This document shows, piece after piece, positions 10,001 to 18,472 of a stretch of 64,000 bases of DNA (positions within the stretch are counted from its first letter, which is position 1; every line of letters starts with the position of its first letter). Below the pieces are notes generated by a model. It did not search any database. It worked only from the letters and a program-made list of their open reading frames with translations, and was not told where the DNA came from. The DNA comes from Nocardioides gansuensis (GTDB lineage: Bacteria; Actinomycetota; Actinomycetes; Propionibacteriales; Nocardioidaceae): assembly GCF_003076135.1 (NCBI RefSeq), contig NZ_QDGZ01000005.1:1-64000 (forward strand). The letters run 5' to 3'. The position numbers were made by a program, and so were the translations under genes.

Positions 10001-10417
10001 GTTCGACCATGACGAGCAGCAGTGTCACTGCCGCCGCGGGCATTTCGTGCCGGCAGGTCCATCTCGACCGTGACATCGGGCGGGACGCCTTCCAGACGTC
10101 GGGACTGTTCGGCACTGCTGGCGCTCGGGCGAGGTGTGTAGCAAGGGTTTGGCGCTGTGATCAGTGCAACTCTCGGGCCGAAGCGGACGCCCATTCTGGG
10201 CGGTGCGGGACGGGGTTCGAGGATGTGGACCCTCACGTCTGGAGTGCTTGATGCGGAAGCGGGACGAGCGCGTCGTGAGACGATGGCGAGACCCGTCCGC
10301 CGGCCAGGCATGAACGCCGACGCTCGGCGCGGATGACGCACAGGAAACGCATCTGCCCAGATCAAGGCTGCAGTGGTCTTCTTCACTGCGGTCAAGACCG
10401 ACGAGGCCGCTTTGGTG

Positions 10418-10480
10418 TCCAATCGTCAGCTCGTTGAGCTGTTGCACGGTTTCAGGTGTGTAGTTGATTGGGCACGTCAT
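10418..10480 (-). pseudogene. N-terminal stub of a ParE/RelE-type toxin
   Basis: An ATG at 10480 overlaps the TGA of the antitoxin gene as ATGA. It opens a frame reading MTCPINYTPETVQQLNEL, which resembles the start of RelE/ParE toxins (a beta strand, then helix 1). After about 20 residues the similarity stops and the translation becomes unstructured. The rest of the toxin (about 70 residues) appears to be deleted or replaced. Confidence 0.5.
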
Positions 10481-10719
10481 GAACGGGCGGCCCACGTGGC
10501 CTCGAAACGAGCACGCACCGTCTCTGCAGGGATCGCGCGCGACGGGTCGGCCTTCAACGCGTCGAACGCCGGAGCGGGCCGCGGTGTGCTGCCCTCGGCA
10601 GCCCGGTCGAAAGCCTCATCCGACTCGACCGATTCGAGAAGCCTCAGGGCCACAATCTTGCGCACCTCAGGAGGCAGGGACATCCCCGCCTCGTAGAACT
10701 CCGATGCACTGAACGTCAT
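10477..10719 (-). CDS. Addiction-module antitoxin-like protein
   Basis: The 80-residue product begins with a helix of the kind seen in unstable antitoxins (LPPEVRKIVALRLLESVES). A flexible C-terminal half with acidic and alanine-rich segments follows. The size and the ATGA overlap with the toxin stub directly downstream fit a type II toxin-antitoxin operon. Family antitoxins bind and neutralise a ribosome- or gyrase-targeting toxin and repress their own promoter. Because the partner here is truncated, this antitoxin may be an orphan, retained by chance or as a defence against related modules. Confidence 0.6.
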   Translation of the reverse strand: MTFSASEFYEAGMSLPPEVRKIVALRLLESVESDEAFDRAAEGSTPRPAPAFDALKADPSRAIPAETVRARFEATWAARS

Positions 10720-10858
10720 GCGAGGAGCCTACGTCTGGCAGATGACAGCCGGCAGCCCTCGAGCATTCTGACCGCGGATCCGGGCGAGCCTAGCCGCCCC
10801 CAATCGGCGGCAGCAGTTCCGGCTCGTCACCGAGGCAAGTGCGTGTAGCCGACAAAGA

Positions 10859-10888
10859 GTTCGGGGCCGCCCGTGGGCAGCCCCGAAC
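10859..10888 (-). terminator. Strong hairpin downstream of the Ig-like secreted protein gene
   Basis: The left arm GTTCGGGGC (10859-10867) and right arm GCCCCGAAC (10880-10888) pair perfectly. An inner GCCC/GGGC pair closes the loop. It lies 17 bases past the stop codon of the minus-strand gene ending at 10905. There is no long T-run, which is usual in high-GC actinobacteria. Confidence 0.75.
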
Positions 10889-10904
10889 CCTTCAGTTGTC
10901 GCCT

Positions 10905-12947
10905 CTAGTGGACGACGATGTTGCCTCCCTTGAGCGGCTTGGCGCCGCCGGTCGTGAACACTGTCGTCCCACCGGAGGTCTGCACCAGCAGTGAGATGGT
11001 GTCGCCCTTCTTACCACTGGTGCCGTTGTCGACGACGCTCGCCGTGAACTTGTAACCGGCGACGCCGTTCCACTTACCGGTACCGGTCCAAGTGGCGGTG
11101 TTCCCGCTGCCGCTCAGGGTCAGCACCACCTTGCCGTGGAACTTCGCCTTGCTGGACGATGACGGCTGGATGGCGATCTGGCCGTGCAGTCCCGTGACGT
11201 CGCTCTTGGCGTTGAACCCGAACGACGTCTTGCCGGTGCCCTGGCTGATCCACCCGCCGCCGGTGACCTTGAACTTCGCGGGCGAGACCGTCACGATCGT
11301 CTCGCTCGTGGTCTGGCAGTTGTAGTAGTAGGCATCCCCGGCGAACGACGCGTTCAGCGCGTAGACCCCTTCTGCTAGCGGGACCGGGACACTCACCACG
11401 CCAGCGCCGTTCGTCGTGCCGGTGAACGGCCCGACGGGTCCGGAGCCATCGGTGCCCGAGAACGAGATCGTCTTCCCGGAGCGGTCTCCCGGGGATGAGT
11501 CCGGCTCGCCCAAGGTCGCGGTGAGCGTGGTGTTACCCGCAGCACTGGACTGGATCGTCACCGGTGCGGTGAGGGTGCAGTCCTCCTTGGTGATGGTGAT
11601 GTCGTCGGACGACGTCGAGGAGTCGGTGCCGTCATTTGCCGTGTACTTCACCGGATACGCCGCGGGAACGGCGGTCGCGGTGCCACTCACGGAGAACCCG
11701 CCGGAGCCGTTGTCGCTGCCCGACAGTGCTGCCGGCAACGCCGTCGCGCTCATCGTCAGCGGGTCGCTGTCAGGGTCGGTTGCCGAAGCCAGCATCGTCG
11801 GCGCCAAAGCGTCGCTGTACTGCACCGTGGTCGAATCCGAGCTGATGTTCGGCGCGTTGTTGGCGGCGACCGACCAGGTGGCTGTCACCCGGTTGGAGCG
11901 CTGGGTGCGGCCGAGCCCGTCGAGGAACGTTGCCTCGATGGTGTCCTCACCGACGGCCGCTCCTGGGTAGGAGAAGGAGGCCACCCCCGAGGCATTGGTG
12001 GTGCCCGTTCCCGTCGTACCCGTGTTCGGACCGGCGATCACGGTGAAGGTGACCGTGGTTCCCACCACCGGACTTCCCGGCGAGGGGTCGTCCGAGGTGA
12101 CCGTGGCAGTCACGGTGTGGGTCTGGCCCACCTTCTTGGCTGCCGTTAGCGGCGCGAGATCGATGTCCGAGACGACCGTCACCCCGCGAGCCAGGATGTA
12201 CGGCGTCCCCACCGAGCCGTCAGTCGCTGTGTAGGACGTGCCGATGCCCTGCGCGATCGCCAGCACCTCGAAGGAGACCGGGAAGGAGTCGAAGGCCTCG
12301 TGGACCGAGCAGGACCAGTTCGACAGGGTAGCGTCGGTGAGCCCGGTCAGTGCCGGGTGGGTGGCGACGATGTGCGCGTCGTTGTAGCAGCCCACGCCAG
12401 TCATCGTGAAGGTGCCGAAACCGCTCAGCAGTGGCACCGGGGTGTTCGGTGCAGTGTCGTGGTAATAGCAGCTCAGAGAGATGTAAGCGCCGGTCTTGCC
12501 GGGTTGGGCCACGGTGAACGCCGCAGCGCTGGCCATCAACTGGTCGCCGCCCTGGGTCTCGTGGAAGGTCTCGTCGCTACCGATCGCGATGACGTTTCCG
12601 TCCACGACCGAGGACCAGACGGCGGCGTTCGCCTCAGCCGCTGCGGGAACCGACGCGCCGCAGTTCGGGTCCCCGAGCACGATCGCGTCGTAGGCATCGA
12701 ACTGGGCAGCGGTCATCGACGCCCAGGTGGCATCGTCGACGACAACGGGCGTCTTCCCGGCCGCAACGAACTTCTGGGCCAGGGTGCTGCCTGCCCCGCC
12801 ACTCACCGTGCTGTCGAGAACCAGCACTTCGCCAGCGGCGGCGTCCGCCGACGACACCGTTCCAGCTTGTAGGGCAAGCTGCGTGGCCGCCAGCGCCAGT
12901 GCGACAAACCCTGCTCGGGCACGCCTGGAAACATTTCGGACGCTCAC
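10905..12947 (-). CDS. Secreted Ig-like repeat surface protein
   Basis: The 680-residue product has a Sec signal peptide (basic RNVSRRARAG, hydrophobic core, cleavage near ADA around residue 37). Residues about 40-240 form an alpha/beta domain with amidotransferase-like strand-helix alternation (VLVLDS...VVVDD...AIVLGDPNCG). Its catalytic status is unclear. Two or three Ig-like domains follow, around 255-355, 365-460 and 470-555, with NASGVASFSYPG and NGAGVVSVPV strand signatures. A C-terminal beta domain begins KVTGGGWI and continues FGFNAKS. It is likely cell-surface or extracellular. It is followed by a strong terminator and appears monocistronic. Confidence 0.7.
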   Translation of the reverse strand: MSVRNVSRRARAGFVALALAATQLALQAGTVSSADAAAGEVLVLDSTVSGGAGSTLAQKFVAAGKTPVVVDDATWASMTAAQFDAYDAIVLGDPNCGASVPAAAEANAAVWSSVVDGNVIAIGSDETFHETQGGDQLMASAAAFTVAQPGKTGAYISLSCYYHDTAPNTPVPLLSGFGTFTMTGVGCYNDAHIVATHPALTGLTDATLSNWSCSVHEAFDSFPVSFEVLAIAQGIGTSYTATDGSVGTPYILARGVTVVSDIDLAPLTAAKKVGQTHTVTATVTSDDPSPGSPVVGTTVTFTVIAGPNTGTTGTGTTNASGVASFSYPGAAVGEDTIEATFLDGLGRTQRSNRVTATWSVAANNAPNISSDSTTVQYSDALAPTMLASATDPDSDPLTMSATALPAALSGSDNGSGGFSVSGTATAVPAAYPVKYTANDGTDSSTSSDDITITKEDCTLTAPVTIQSSAAGNTTLTATLGEPDSSPGDRSGKTISFSGTDGSGPVGPFTGTTNGAGVVSVPVPLAEGVYALNASFAGDAYYYNCQTTSETIVTVSPAKFKVTGGGWISQGTGKTSFGFNAKSDVTGLHGQIAIQPSSSSKAKFHGKVVLTLSGSGNTATWTGTGKWNGVAGYKFTASVVDNGTSGKKGDTISLLVQTSGGTTVFTTGGAKPLKGGNIVVH

Positions 12948-13057
12948 GATTCCTCCTGTTGTCCTGCATTACCGGTCCTCGAGCACGGCCTCGTGTGGCC
13001 CCCCAGACAATCAGGGGTGGGGGGTGGGGGCATCCCCGATTTGGGGGCAAGCCGTCC

Positions 13058-13324
13058 GTGGTTGCCACCGAAGAATCGAAGGTCGTCCGCGGGGACTGGA
13101 TCGTCCCCACTGCCGGGAAGGTCACGTTTGCTGTCTTCTACAACGGCTGGGCACCTCGACAGGTGTGGCTGTCCTCGACCCGGGAGAACGCCGATCTGGC
13201 CGCCGCCGGAGCGCCTTTCCGCGACCTGCCGCTGCGAACGATTCGGCGCTCGCACGTCGAGGCTTGGGTGAAACAGATGATTGCCACATCTGTGTGGTGG
13301 ACGTTCGGGCTCTTGAGCTCTTGA
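13058..13324 (+). pseudogene. Fragment of a tyrosine-type phage integrase
   Basis: One open stretch encodes VVATEESKVVRGDW, then GKVTFAVFYNGWAPRQVW, then FRDLPLRTIRRSHVEAWVKQM. This is the arm-binding / core-binding region of actinobacterial site-specific integrases. Both the N-terminal start and the whole catalytic C-terminal domain (with its R-H-R-Y residues) are missing. The fragment ends at a stop near 13324. It marks an old integrated element. Confidence 0.65.
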
Positions 13325-13365
13325 GCTCTCGGGACTCGGTGAAGCCGCCAGCCCCGTGAGCGACC

Positions 13366-13420
13366 GCACCGCCTTGCACTCTCCCTTCTACTCGCACTCT
13401 CCCTTTTAAACTTTGGCGGG
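13366..13420. repeat. Dispersed motif, copy 2, with internal direct repeat
   Basis: GCACTCTCCCTT occurs twice in a row (starting near 13375 and at 13394). The second copy runs on through AAACTTTGGCGGG at 13408-13420. The 13394-13420 part matches the element at 5137-5163 with one small gap. It lies in the gene-poor stretch 13325-13857, which otherwise holds nothing recognisable. Confidence 0.5.
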
Positions 13421-13857
13421 CGAAAGCTAAGACGCGGTTTGAGCCTGCAAATGCACCCTGCCCAGGTTGGTTGTCTGAGGGGCTCGTCAGTGGACCGTGG
13501 ACCCGAGGTCGACGACTTGACAGGTCATACGAGCCGGTATGACGCAGTTGCACGTGCGCCTAGGAGGCACCAGCTGTCGCGGGCTCTCTACGGTGAGCAT
13601 CTGCGAACCGCGGCAGGCCGCTTCGCTGCCTAGATCCGGATGGGGTTAGTCTCGCGTCTCCACGCTGGGGCAGAGATGCTTGCGCTCGCGGCCGCCACGA
13701 CGTCCGAGACTCCGGTGAGACCATGCGGTCCCCGACACCCCGAGAACGTTGCGCCATGATCCCGAAGTCGGATGACGGGTGTACTCAAGAAGTGGATCAC
13801 GCGGAGGAGAGACCTACAACGACTGGATGCTCCTCCACTGCCTCGTCGGTCGACACC

Positions 13858-14949
13858 TCACCGGAGCAGTAGCACGTTGGCGTCGGCCTCGACATGGACC
13901 CGCGATCCGAAGCGACGGCTGGCCTTGCGCAGGACCCGGTGCAGCCACCTCGTGTCCTCTTCCGTCGCGAGCCGCAAGCGCATCTGCCGCGACTGCAACG
14001 GCACCATCCGCAGCTCGTCGAGCCTTCCGGCTGGGTCGAGCCGGACGACGTACAACAGCCGCAGGTCATCACGGAACCGCTCCTTGCCTCCGATTCCCTC
14101 GTAGTCGTTGATCAGGTCGCCACAGCCGTAGAGCACGAGCCGGTCGCGATAGACCTCGATCGGACGCGGGTGGTGCGAGGAGTGCCCGTGGATCACGTCT
14201 ACGCCGCTGTCGATGAGCCCATGGGCCAAGCGGACCTGCGCACGCGGCACCTCGTATCCCCAATTCGATCCCCAGTGGACGGAAACGACCGCGATGTCGC
14301 CCGGCTGTTTCACCCGGCGCACCCGCTCGCAGATCGCGTGGATGTCGGCGTCGGAGTGCTCGCTGAGGAAGGCGACTCCGGCGCCTCCCGGTCCTGCCGC
14401 CCAGCTGCGCGGCACACCGCTGGAGGCCGACCCCACCGACCAGACCAGGACCCGATGGCCATCCGCGGTCAGCACGACTGGGCGCCATGCCTGCTGCTTG
14501 TCGCATCCCGCGCCCACGGGTCCCAGGCCCGCCTGGGTGAGCACCTCGAGGGTCTCCTCCAGGCCGCCCACGCCGAAGTCCAGCACGTGGTTGTTGGCGA
14601 GCGCGCAGGCATCGAGCCGGGCAATAGTCAGGCAGGCGACATTGCCCGGGTGCATCCTGTACAGCACGGCCTTCGCGGGCTGGAAGTCGTCACTGCTGGT
14701 GATGCTGGTCTCCAGGTTGGCGATGCGGAAATCTGGCGCCAGCTCGTCGAGGACCTGCATCGCATCGCCCCACGGCCACGAGAAGTCCACCGGCTGAGGG
14801 ATAGGACCGGACGCTGCCTCGACCAGCGCGACGTAGTGCCTAGCGCTGACGGCGTACTGCTCCCACAGACGTGGGTCACCCGCCGCAGGCAGAATCTGGT
14901 CCACACCCCGGCCCGTCATCACGTCACCGGTCAGGCACAGCACGACCAC
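13858..14949 (-). CDS. CapA-family metallophosphoesterase-like protein
   Basis: The 363-residue product has the CapA / poly-gamma-glutamate synthesis signature. It opens with LTGDVMTGRGVDQ, has the NLETSIT motif near residue 100, ANNHVLDFG (metal-binding N-H) near 138, VSVHWGSNWGYE near 225, and HGHSSHHPRPIE near 255. These motifs supply the metal ligands of a calcineurin-like phosphoesterase core. The length is normal for the family. There is no signal peptide and no capB/capC beside it, so a role in polyglutamate capsule is not supported. A stand-alone cytoplasmic hydrolase is more likely. The GTG start at 14949 follows GGGAG closely; a GTG two codons later is an alternative. Confidence 0.8.
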   Translation of the reverse strand: MVVLCLTGDVMTGRGVDQILPAAGDPRLWEQYAVSARHYVALVEAASGPIPQPVDFSWPWGDAMQVLDELAPDFRIANLETSITSSDDFQPAKAVLYRMHPGNVACLTIARLDACALANNHVLDFGVGGLEETLEVLTQAGLGPVGAGCDKQQAWRPVVLTADGHRVLVWSVGSASSGVPRSWAAGPGGAGVAFLSEHSDADIHAICERVRRVKQPGDIAVVSVHWGSNWGYEVPRAQVRLAHGLIDSGVDVIHGHSSHHPRPIEVYRDRLVLYGCGDLINDYEGIGGKERFRDDLRLLYVVRLDPAGRLDELRMVPLQSRQMRLRLATEEDTRWLHRVLRKASRRFGSRVHVEADANVLLLR

Positions 14950-15150
14950 ACTCCCATCGTGGCACTCACCGGCCGCGCGAGGATGGTCGCATGTGGCCGG
15001 CGGCGAGCACCCGACCGATCAATCACGCCACGCTGGATTTGCAGTGCGTGCGCAGTGAAGCTCGCTGGTGTCCCCGCGGACTGCACCCTGGACTCCAACA
15101 GAGCAGGGGTGGGGCGCTGACGCAGGCCTGCACGTTCCCACTGCTCGCCC

Positions 15151-15179
15151 GCGGATCAGCTGCCGGCCCCCTGATCCGC
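15151..15179. other. Perfect 9-bp inverted repeat
   Basis: GCGGATCAG (15151-15159) and CTGATCCGC (15171-15179) are perfect complements around an 11-base spacer. The repeat lies between the CapA-like gene and the small proline-rich gene at 15249. It could be an operator or a stem-loop in a leader. No T-run follows. Confidence 0.5.
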
Positions 15180-15248
15180 ATGACAGGGGGATAGATCGCG
15201 TCCGGCGAGCCCTTGCCTTCGGATCCGTTCCGGAGGTACTGGTTGGTT

Positions 15249-15380
15249 ATGACCAGTACACCGATCGAGCCAGGTTCCGACCCTGAAATCGTTCCCTCTG
15301 GTGATCCCGGGATGGATCCGTTGGATCCCGGCGAGGAGCCGGGTGCGCCCATCCCGGAGTTGGAGCCCACAGACTCCTAA
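15249..15380 (+). CDS. 43-residue acidic, proline-rich small protein
   Basis: The ATG at 15249 opens 43 codons of strikingly biased composition: repeated PGSDP, SGDPGMDP, LDPGEEPG and ELEPTDS units with almost no basic or hydrophobic residues. CGGAGG lies about 13 bases upstream. The product should be intrinsically disordered and strongly negative. Similar short acidic DPG-rich proteins are common and unnamed in actinobacteria. No function can be assigned. Confidence 0.5.
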   Translation: MTSTPIEPGSDPEIVPSGDPGMDPLDPGEEPGAPIPELEPTDS

Positions 15381-15662
15381 TCGGCATCGGCATCGGCAGC
15401 GTTCAGCCGCGCCGCCATCAGGGTTAGGCACTCAAGATGCGATCAACCCGGTCCGAACTCCTGAAGCCTGTTCTGCGGGCGACAGCTTGTCCATTCAGGC
15501 CAGTCGCGGCAGTGGGAGAAGCTGCGTCACAAGTTGCGGCACTCTTCGCCCATGCCCAATGGCGGCGGTAGGACGTGCAGCGAGGAGACCAGGTCGCGGC
15601 ATGGCGGCCACGCCGAGGGGCCGCCGCTTGGGATTAAACGACAAGTCCCAGAAGTGTGGTCG

Positions 15663-15974
15663 TCACGCTGCCGCAGCTGGGCTGGCCAGCCGTTCACACG
15701 CCACGACGGTCCACGCCAAGCCGGGATGCCGATAGCGGAGGGCCATACCGTGGGACCGCACGACGGCGACCATCGCCTCGGGTGGGTGGACGAATGCCCT
15801 GAAGTCGGTGCCTCGATGCTTGCGTACCAAGTTGGCGAGGCCGAAGTTCGACCGTGTAAGGAGGTTGCACGGCGGGTGCGAGAACACCAGAAGCTGCCGG
15901 GCATGGCGCGCCGCCGCAGATTGCAGCCGCTCATAGTCCGGATAGCAGCACACCACCCGGTGGAGGACGACCAT
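15663..15974 (-). pseudogene. C-terminal fragment of a SAM-dependent methyltransferase
   Basis: The open frame gives VVLHRVVCCYPDYERL, then LLVFSHPPCNLL, FRAFVHPPEAMVAVV and LAWTVVACERL. This is the second half of a class I methyltransferase: the motif after the cofactor-binding strands and the final two strands. The preceding half, with the glycine-rich SAM loop, is absent. Upstream, at about 15975-16040, another frame reads LAVTKFRLEVEPARY before a shift at about 15978. The piece looks truncated and frameshifted, so no active enzyme is expected. Confidence 0.55.
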
Positions 15975-16107
15975 ATCGCGCCGGCTCCACCTCGAGTCGG
16001 AACTTGGTGACCGCCAGATCCACGTCGCGCTCGCTCGAAGAGGCCGGACGTGGCGCGTAAAGTAGAGCGCGGCAGGCGCTTGTCATGGATCCACCGGGAG
16101 GTTTTCC

Positions 16108-16602
16108 ATGAGCGCAACGGAGAGTCGCAAGATCGTGGTCGGGCTTGACCGATCGGTCGGTGGTCGACGGGCCCTCACTTGGGCTCTGGGTGAGGCAAGG
16201 CGCCGTGGCGCCGAGCTGCATGTGGTCACGGCCTGGCACTGGGACGGCATCGAGGAGGCGTTCCTCGGCGCGAGCAACCCCACCGAGGCGCGTGAAGCGG
16301 CGGAGCGGCATCAGCGCGAGGCGCTCGACGAGGCGCTATCGGATGTGGCGCAGCAGCTTCCTCCCATCGTCCCTCAGGTGCTGCGGGGCGACTCAGCGGA
16401 TGTGCTGGTCCACGCGGGGCAGGACGCCGAGCTGCTCGTCGTCGCTAGCCATGGACGCCGTGGGCGACAGCGGCGAGCACCGCTTGGCTCGGTGAGCGCG
16501 CGGGTCGTGCAGCACGCGACGTGCCCCGTGGTGGTCGTCCCGGTGCCGCACGCCGAGCGGGGGAAGGACACTGCCCGAACGGCGGAGCACTCTCGGCGCT
16601 GA
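16108..16602 (+). CDS. Universal stress protein (UspA family)
   Basis: The 164-residue single USP domain starts KIVVGLDRSVGGRRALTWAL. Near the end it carries the ATP-binding signature region, with SHGRRG and then GSVSARVVQHATCPVVVVP. ATP-binding family members act in stress survival and dormancy. The first glycines of the usual G-2x-G-9x-G(S/T) pattern are partly replaced by arginines here, so nucleotide binding may be altered. GGGAGG lies about six bases before the ATG. It is monocistronic. Confidence 0.88.
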   Translation: MSATESRKIVVGLDRSVGGRRALTWALGEARRRGAELHVVTAWHWDGIEEAFLGASNPTEAREAAERHQREALDEALSDVAQQLPPIVPQVLRGDSADVLVHAGQDAELLVVASHGRRGRQRRAPLGSVSARVVQHATCPVVVVPVPHAERGKDTARTAEHSRR

Positions 16603-16653
16603 GCCGCGCGGCAGATCCGGTAAACCCACTGGCCCGGCTTCAAGGGGCGCGGC

Positions 16654-17469
16654 TCAGCCGGCCAGCCGGTTGAGCTTGCGGATCTGCTTGTCGAAGGCCC
16701 GGGCGGGCACGATCCGGCGCAGGGCGCTGACGCGTCCGGCCGTAGAGCCGGCGGTGTACCGCAGTTTGGGCTTCAGGTCGGTCGCGGCCGCGACGATTAC
16801 CCTGGCGACGGTGGCCGGGTCGTCGCCGCCCTGGATCGCAGTGGCCATCACGCGGTCGAAGACCTGCCGCTGTTCCGCATAGATCGGCAGGGGTGTGTCG
16901 GGCTGCATGATGTTCGCATCGAACCCGGTCCTGGTGAAGGCGGGCTGGACGAGCAGTACCCGAACACCGTGCTCGCGGACCTCGTGGTCCAGGGACTCGG
17001 AGTAGCCCTCGACCGCGTGCTTGGTCGCGGCATAGGCGGCCATGTACGGCGCGGGGACGAACCCGAGCACGGAGGAGATGTTGATGATGCGTCCGCCTCC
17101 GCGGGCGCGCATGTGTGGCAGGACGGCCTTGGTCATCCGGATGAGGCCGAAGACGTTGATGTCGAAGACGCTCTGGTCCTGGGCGACCGAGCGCTCCTCG
17201 GCGGCACCCGCCGAGCCGATACCGGCGTTGTTGACCAGGACGTCGAGCCGACCGAACCGGTCGATCACCCGCGCGACCACGGTGGCCACCGACTCGTCGC
17301 TGGCGACGTCGAGATCGAGGAAGGTCACCCCGTCGCGCTGGCTGATTCCCGAGGTGTTTCGGCTGGTGCCGACCACCGCGAAACCCGCCTCGACGAGCCC
17401 GAGGGCGGCTGCCTTCCCGATGCCCGAGGATGCACCTGTCACGAGCGCGACCGGCTGAGTTGTCGTCAT
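16654..17469 (-). CDS. SDR-family NAD(P)-dependent oxidoreductase
   Basis: The 271-residue classical short-chain dehydrogenase has TGASSGIGKAAA at the N-terminus (cofactor loop), VLVNNAGIG near residue 85, ISSVLGF carrying the catalytic serine, and YAATKHAVE with the Tyr-x-x-x-Lys pair. The size and motifs are complete, so the enzyme should be active on an unknown alcohol or ketone. It is divergent from a TetR regulator at 17577, and a perfect inverted repeat lies between them. This suggests that the regulator controls this gene. Confidence 0.85.
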   Translation of the reverse strand: MTTTQPVALVTGASSGIGKAAALGLVEAGFAVVGTSRNTSGISQRDGVTFLDLDVASDESVATVVARVIDRFGRLDVLVNNAGIGSAGAAEERSVAQDQSVFDINVFGLIRMTKAVLPHMRARGGGRIINISSVLGFVPAPYMAAYAATKHAVEGYSESLDHEVREHGVRVLLVQPAFTRTGFDANIMQPDTPLPIYAEQRQVFDRVMATAIQGGDDPATVARVIVAAATDLKPKLRYTAGSTAGRVSALRRIVPARAFDKQIRKLNRLAG

Positions 17470-17480
17470 CTGAATTCCCT

Positions 17481-17526
17481 GTCTATTGGATTACGATTAT
17501 CATAGTACGATCATCAGACAATAGAC
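17481..17526. promoter_or_regulatory. Divergent promoter with candidate TetR operator
   Basis: GTCTATTG (17481-17488) and CAATAGAC (17519-17526) form a perfect inverted repeat around an AT-rich centre containing ATTACGATTATCAT and TACGATCAT. It is unusually AT-rich for this genome. It sits midway between the SDR gene and the TetR gene and is the likely regulator-binding and promoter region for both. Confidence 0.6.
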
Positions 17527-17576
17527 TAGGGTGGAACCAAGAGGCAAGCGGTCGGTCCAGCGAGCGGAGGAACCCC

Positions 17577-18155
17577 GTGGCGCGATACGGCGCGGAGCAC
17601 AAGCAGGAGACCAGGCGGCGGATCATCGAGACCGCCGGACGCCGGTTCAAGCGGGACGGTATCTACGGCTCCGGGATCGCCACGCTCATGAAGGACGCGG
17701 GGCTGACCAACGGCGCCTTCTACGCCCACTTCGAGTCGAAGGAGGACCTCGTCGCCACCGCGGTCGCCGACCAGCTCCGCGAACAGCGCGAGCGGTTCAA
17801 CGCGCAACCACTGACTGGCGGGATCGAGCAGTTCGTGCGGGGCTACCTCTCCGCTGCACACCGTGACAACCCCGACCGCGGCTGCCCCTCCGCCGCCCTG
17901 CTCGACGAGATCGGGCGCGGCACCGACGCCACTAGGCAGGCCTACACCGACGGACTGCTGGCCATCATCGACGACATCGCCGCCCGCCTGGCGCCGGAGG
18001 ACCCGCAGTCGGCACGCGGCAAGACGCTCAGCCTCTTTGCCATGATGGTCGGCCCGCTGCAACTCTCCCGAGCCATCGCCGACCGAGAGCTCGCCGATGA
18101 GATCCTCCAGCACGGCACCCAGAACGCCCTCGCGATCCTGGGCGCCGAGCACTAG
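17577..18155 (+). CDS. TetR-family transcriptional regulator
   Basis: The 192-residue product has an N-terminal TetR helix-turn-helix: RRRIIETAGRRFKRDGIYG, then IATLMKDAGLTNGAFYAHFESKEDLV, where GAFYAHF is the recognition-helix signature. The C-terminal ligand domain is of the TetR_C type seen next to SDR genes. The GTG start at 17577 is supported by GGAGG six bases upstream; a longer frame reaching back through the operator is implausible. It probably represses the divergent SDR and itself. Confidence 0.88.
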   Translation: MARYGAEHKQETRRRIIETAGRRFKRDGIYGSGIATLMKDAGLTNGAFYAHFESKEDLVATAVADQLREQRERFNAQPLTGGIEQFVRGYLSAAHRDNPDRGCPSAALLDEIGRGTDATRQAYTDGLLAIIDDIAARLAPEDPQSARGKTLSLFAMMVGPLQLSRAIADRELADEILQHGTQNALAILGAEH

Positions 18156-18242
18156 TGACGCATCGGCCAGACGCCGGCGAGGCCTGCAAAAGACCTGCCA
18201 CGCGACGAGCATCGCCGGAACCCAGGCCCTGGGAGAAGACTG

Positions 18243-18467
18243 CTGCTCCGCCACGGGATCGTCTACTACGGCGGGCAGGCGTGGACCGGCAAGCACGACG
18301 TGTGGATGCGCCACGAGGCCCAGCCGCAGCTGACCTCGCGGGCGACGCGGCTGGCGTTCGACTCCGACTACGAGGTCACCCTGGCCGTCAAGGCACGACG
18401 TGACCGCCTCGACCTGGCGATAGGCGAGATGGCCGCCGATTCCGATAACCAACCCGACTCGTCTATG
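18243..18467 (+). mobile_element. Internal fragment of an IS110-type transposase
   Basis: An open stretch reads LLRHGIVYYGGQAWTGKHDVW, then RLAFDSDYEV and ARRDRLDLAIGEMAADS. This block is found between the DEDD nuclease part and the Transposase_20 part of one IS110 subgroup. No start codon, catalytic N-terminus or C-terminal domain surrounds it. It abuts the oppositely oriented fragment at 18473. Confidence 0.55.
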
Positions 18468-18472
18468 TCTGG

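Noticed and set aside
13366..13420. Short direct repeats considered as a CRISPR array
   Set aside because: Only two copies of a 12-bp unit, no regular spacers and no cas genes.
13858..14949. CapA-like gene as part of a polyglutamate capsule cluster
   Set aside because: No capB, capC or capE homologue is nearby and there is no signal peptide or membrane anchor.
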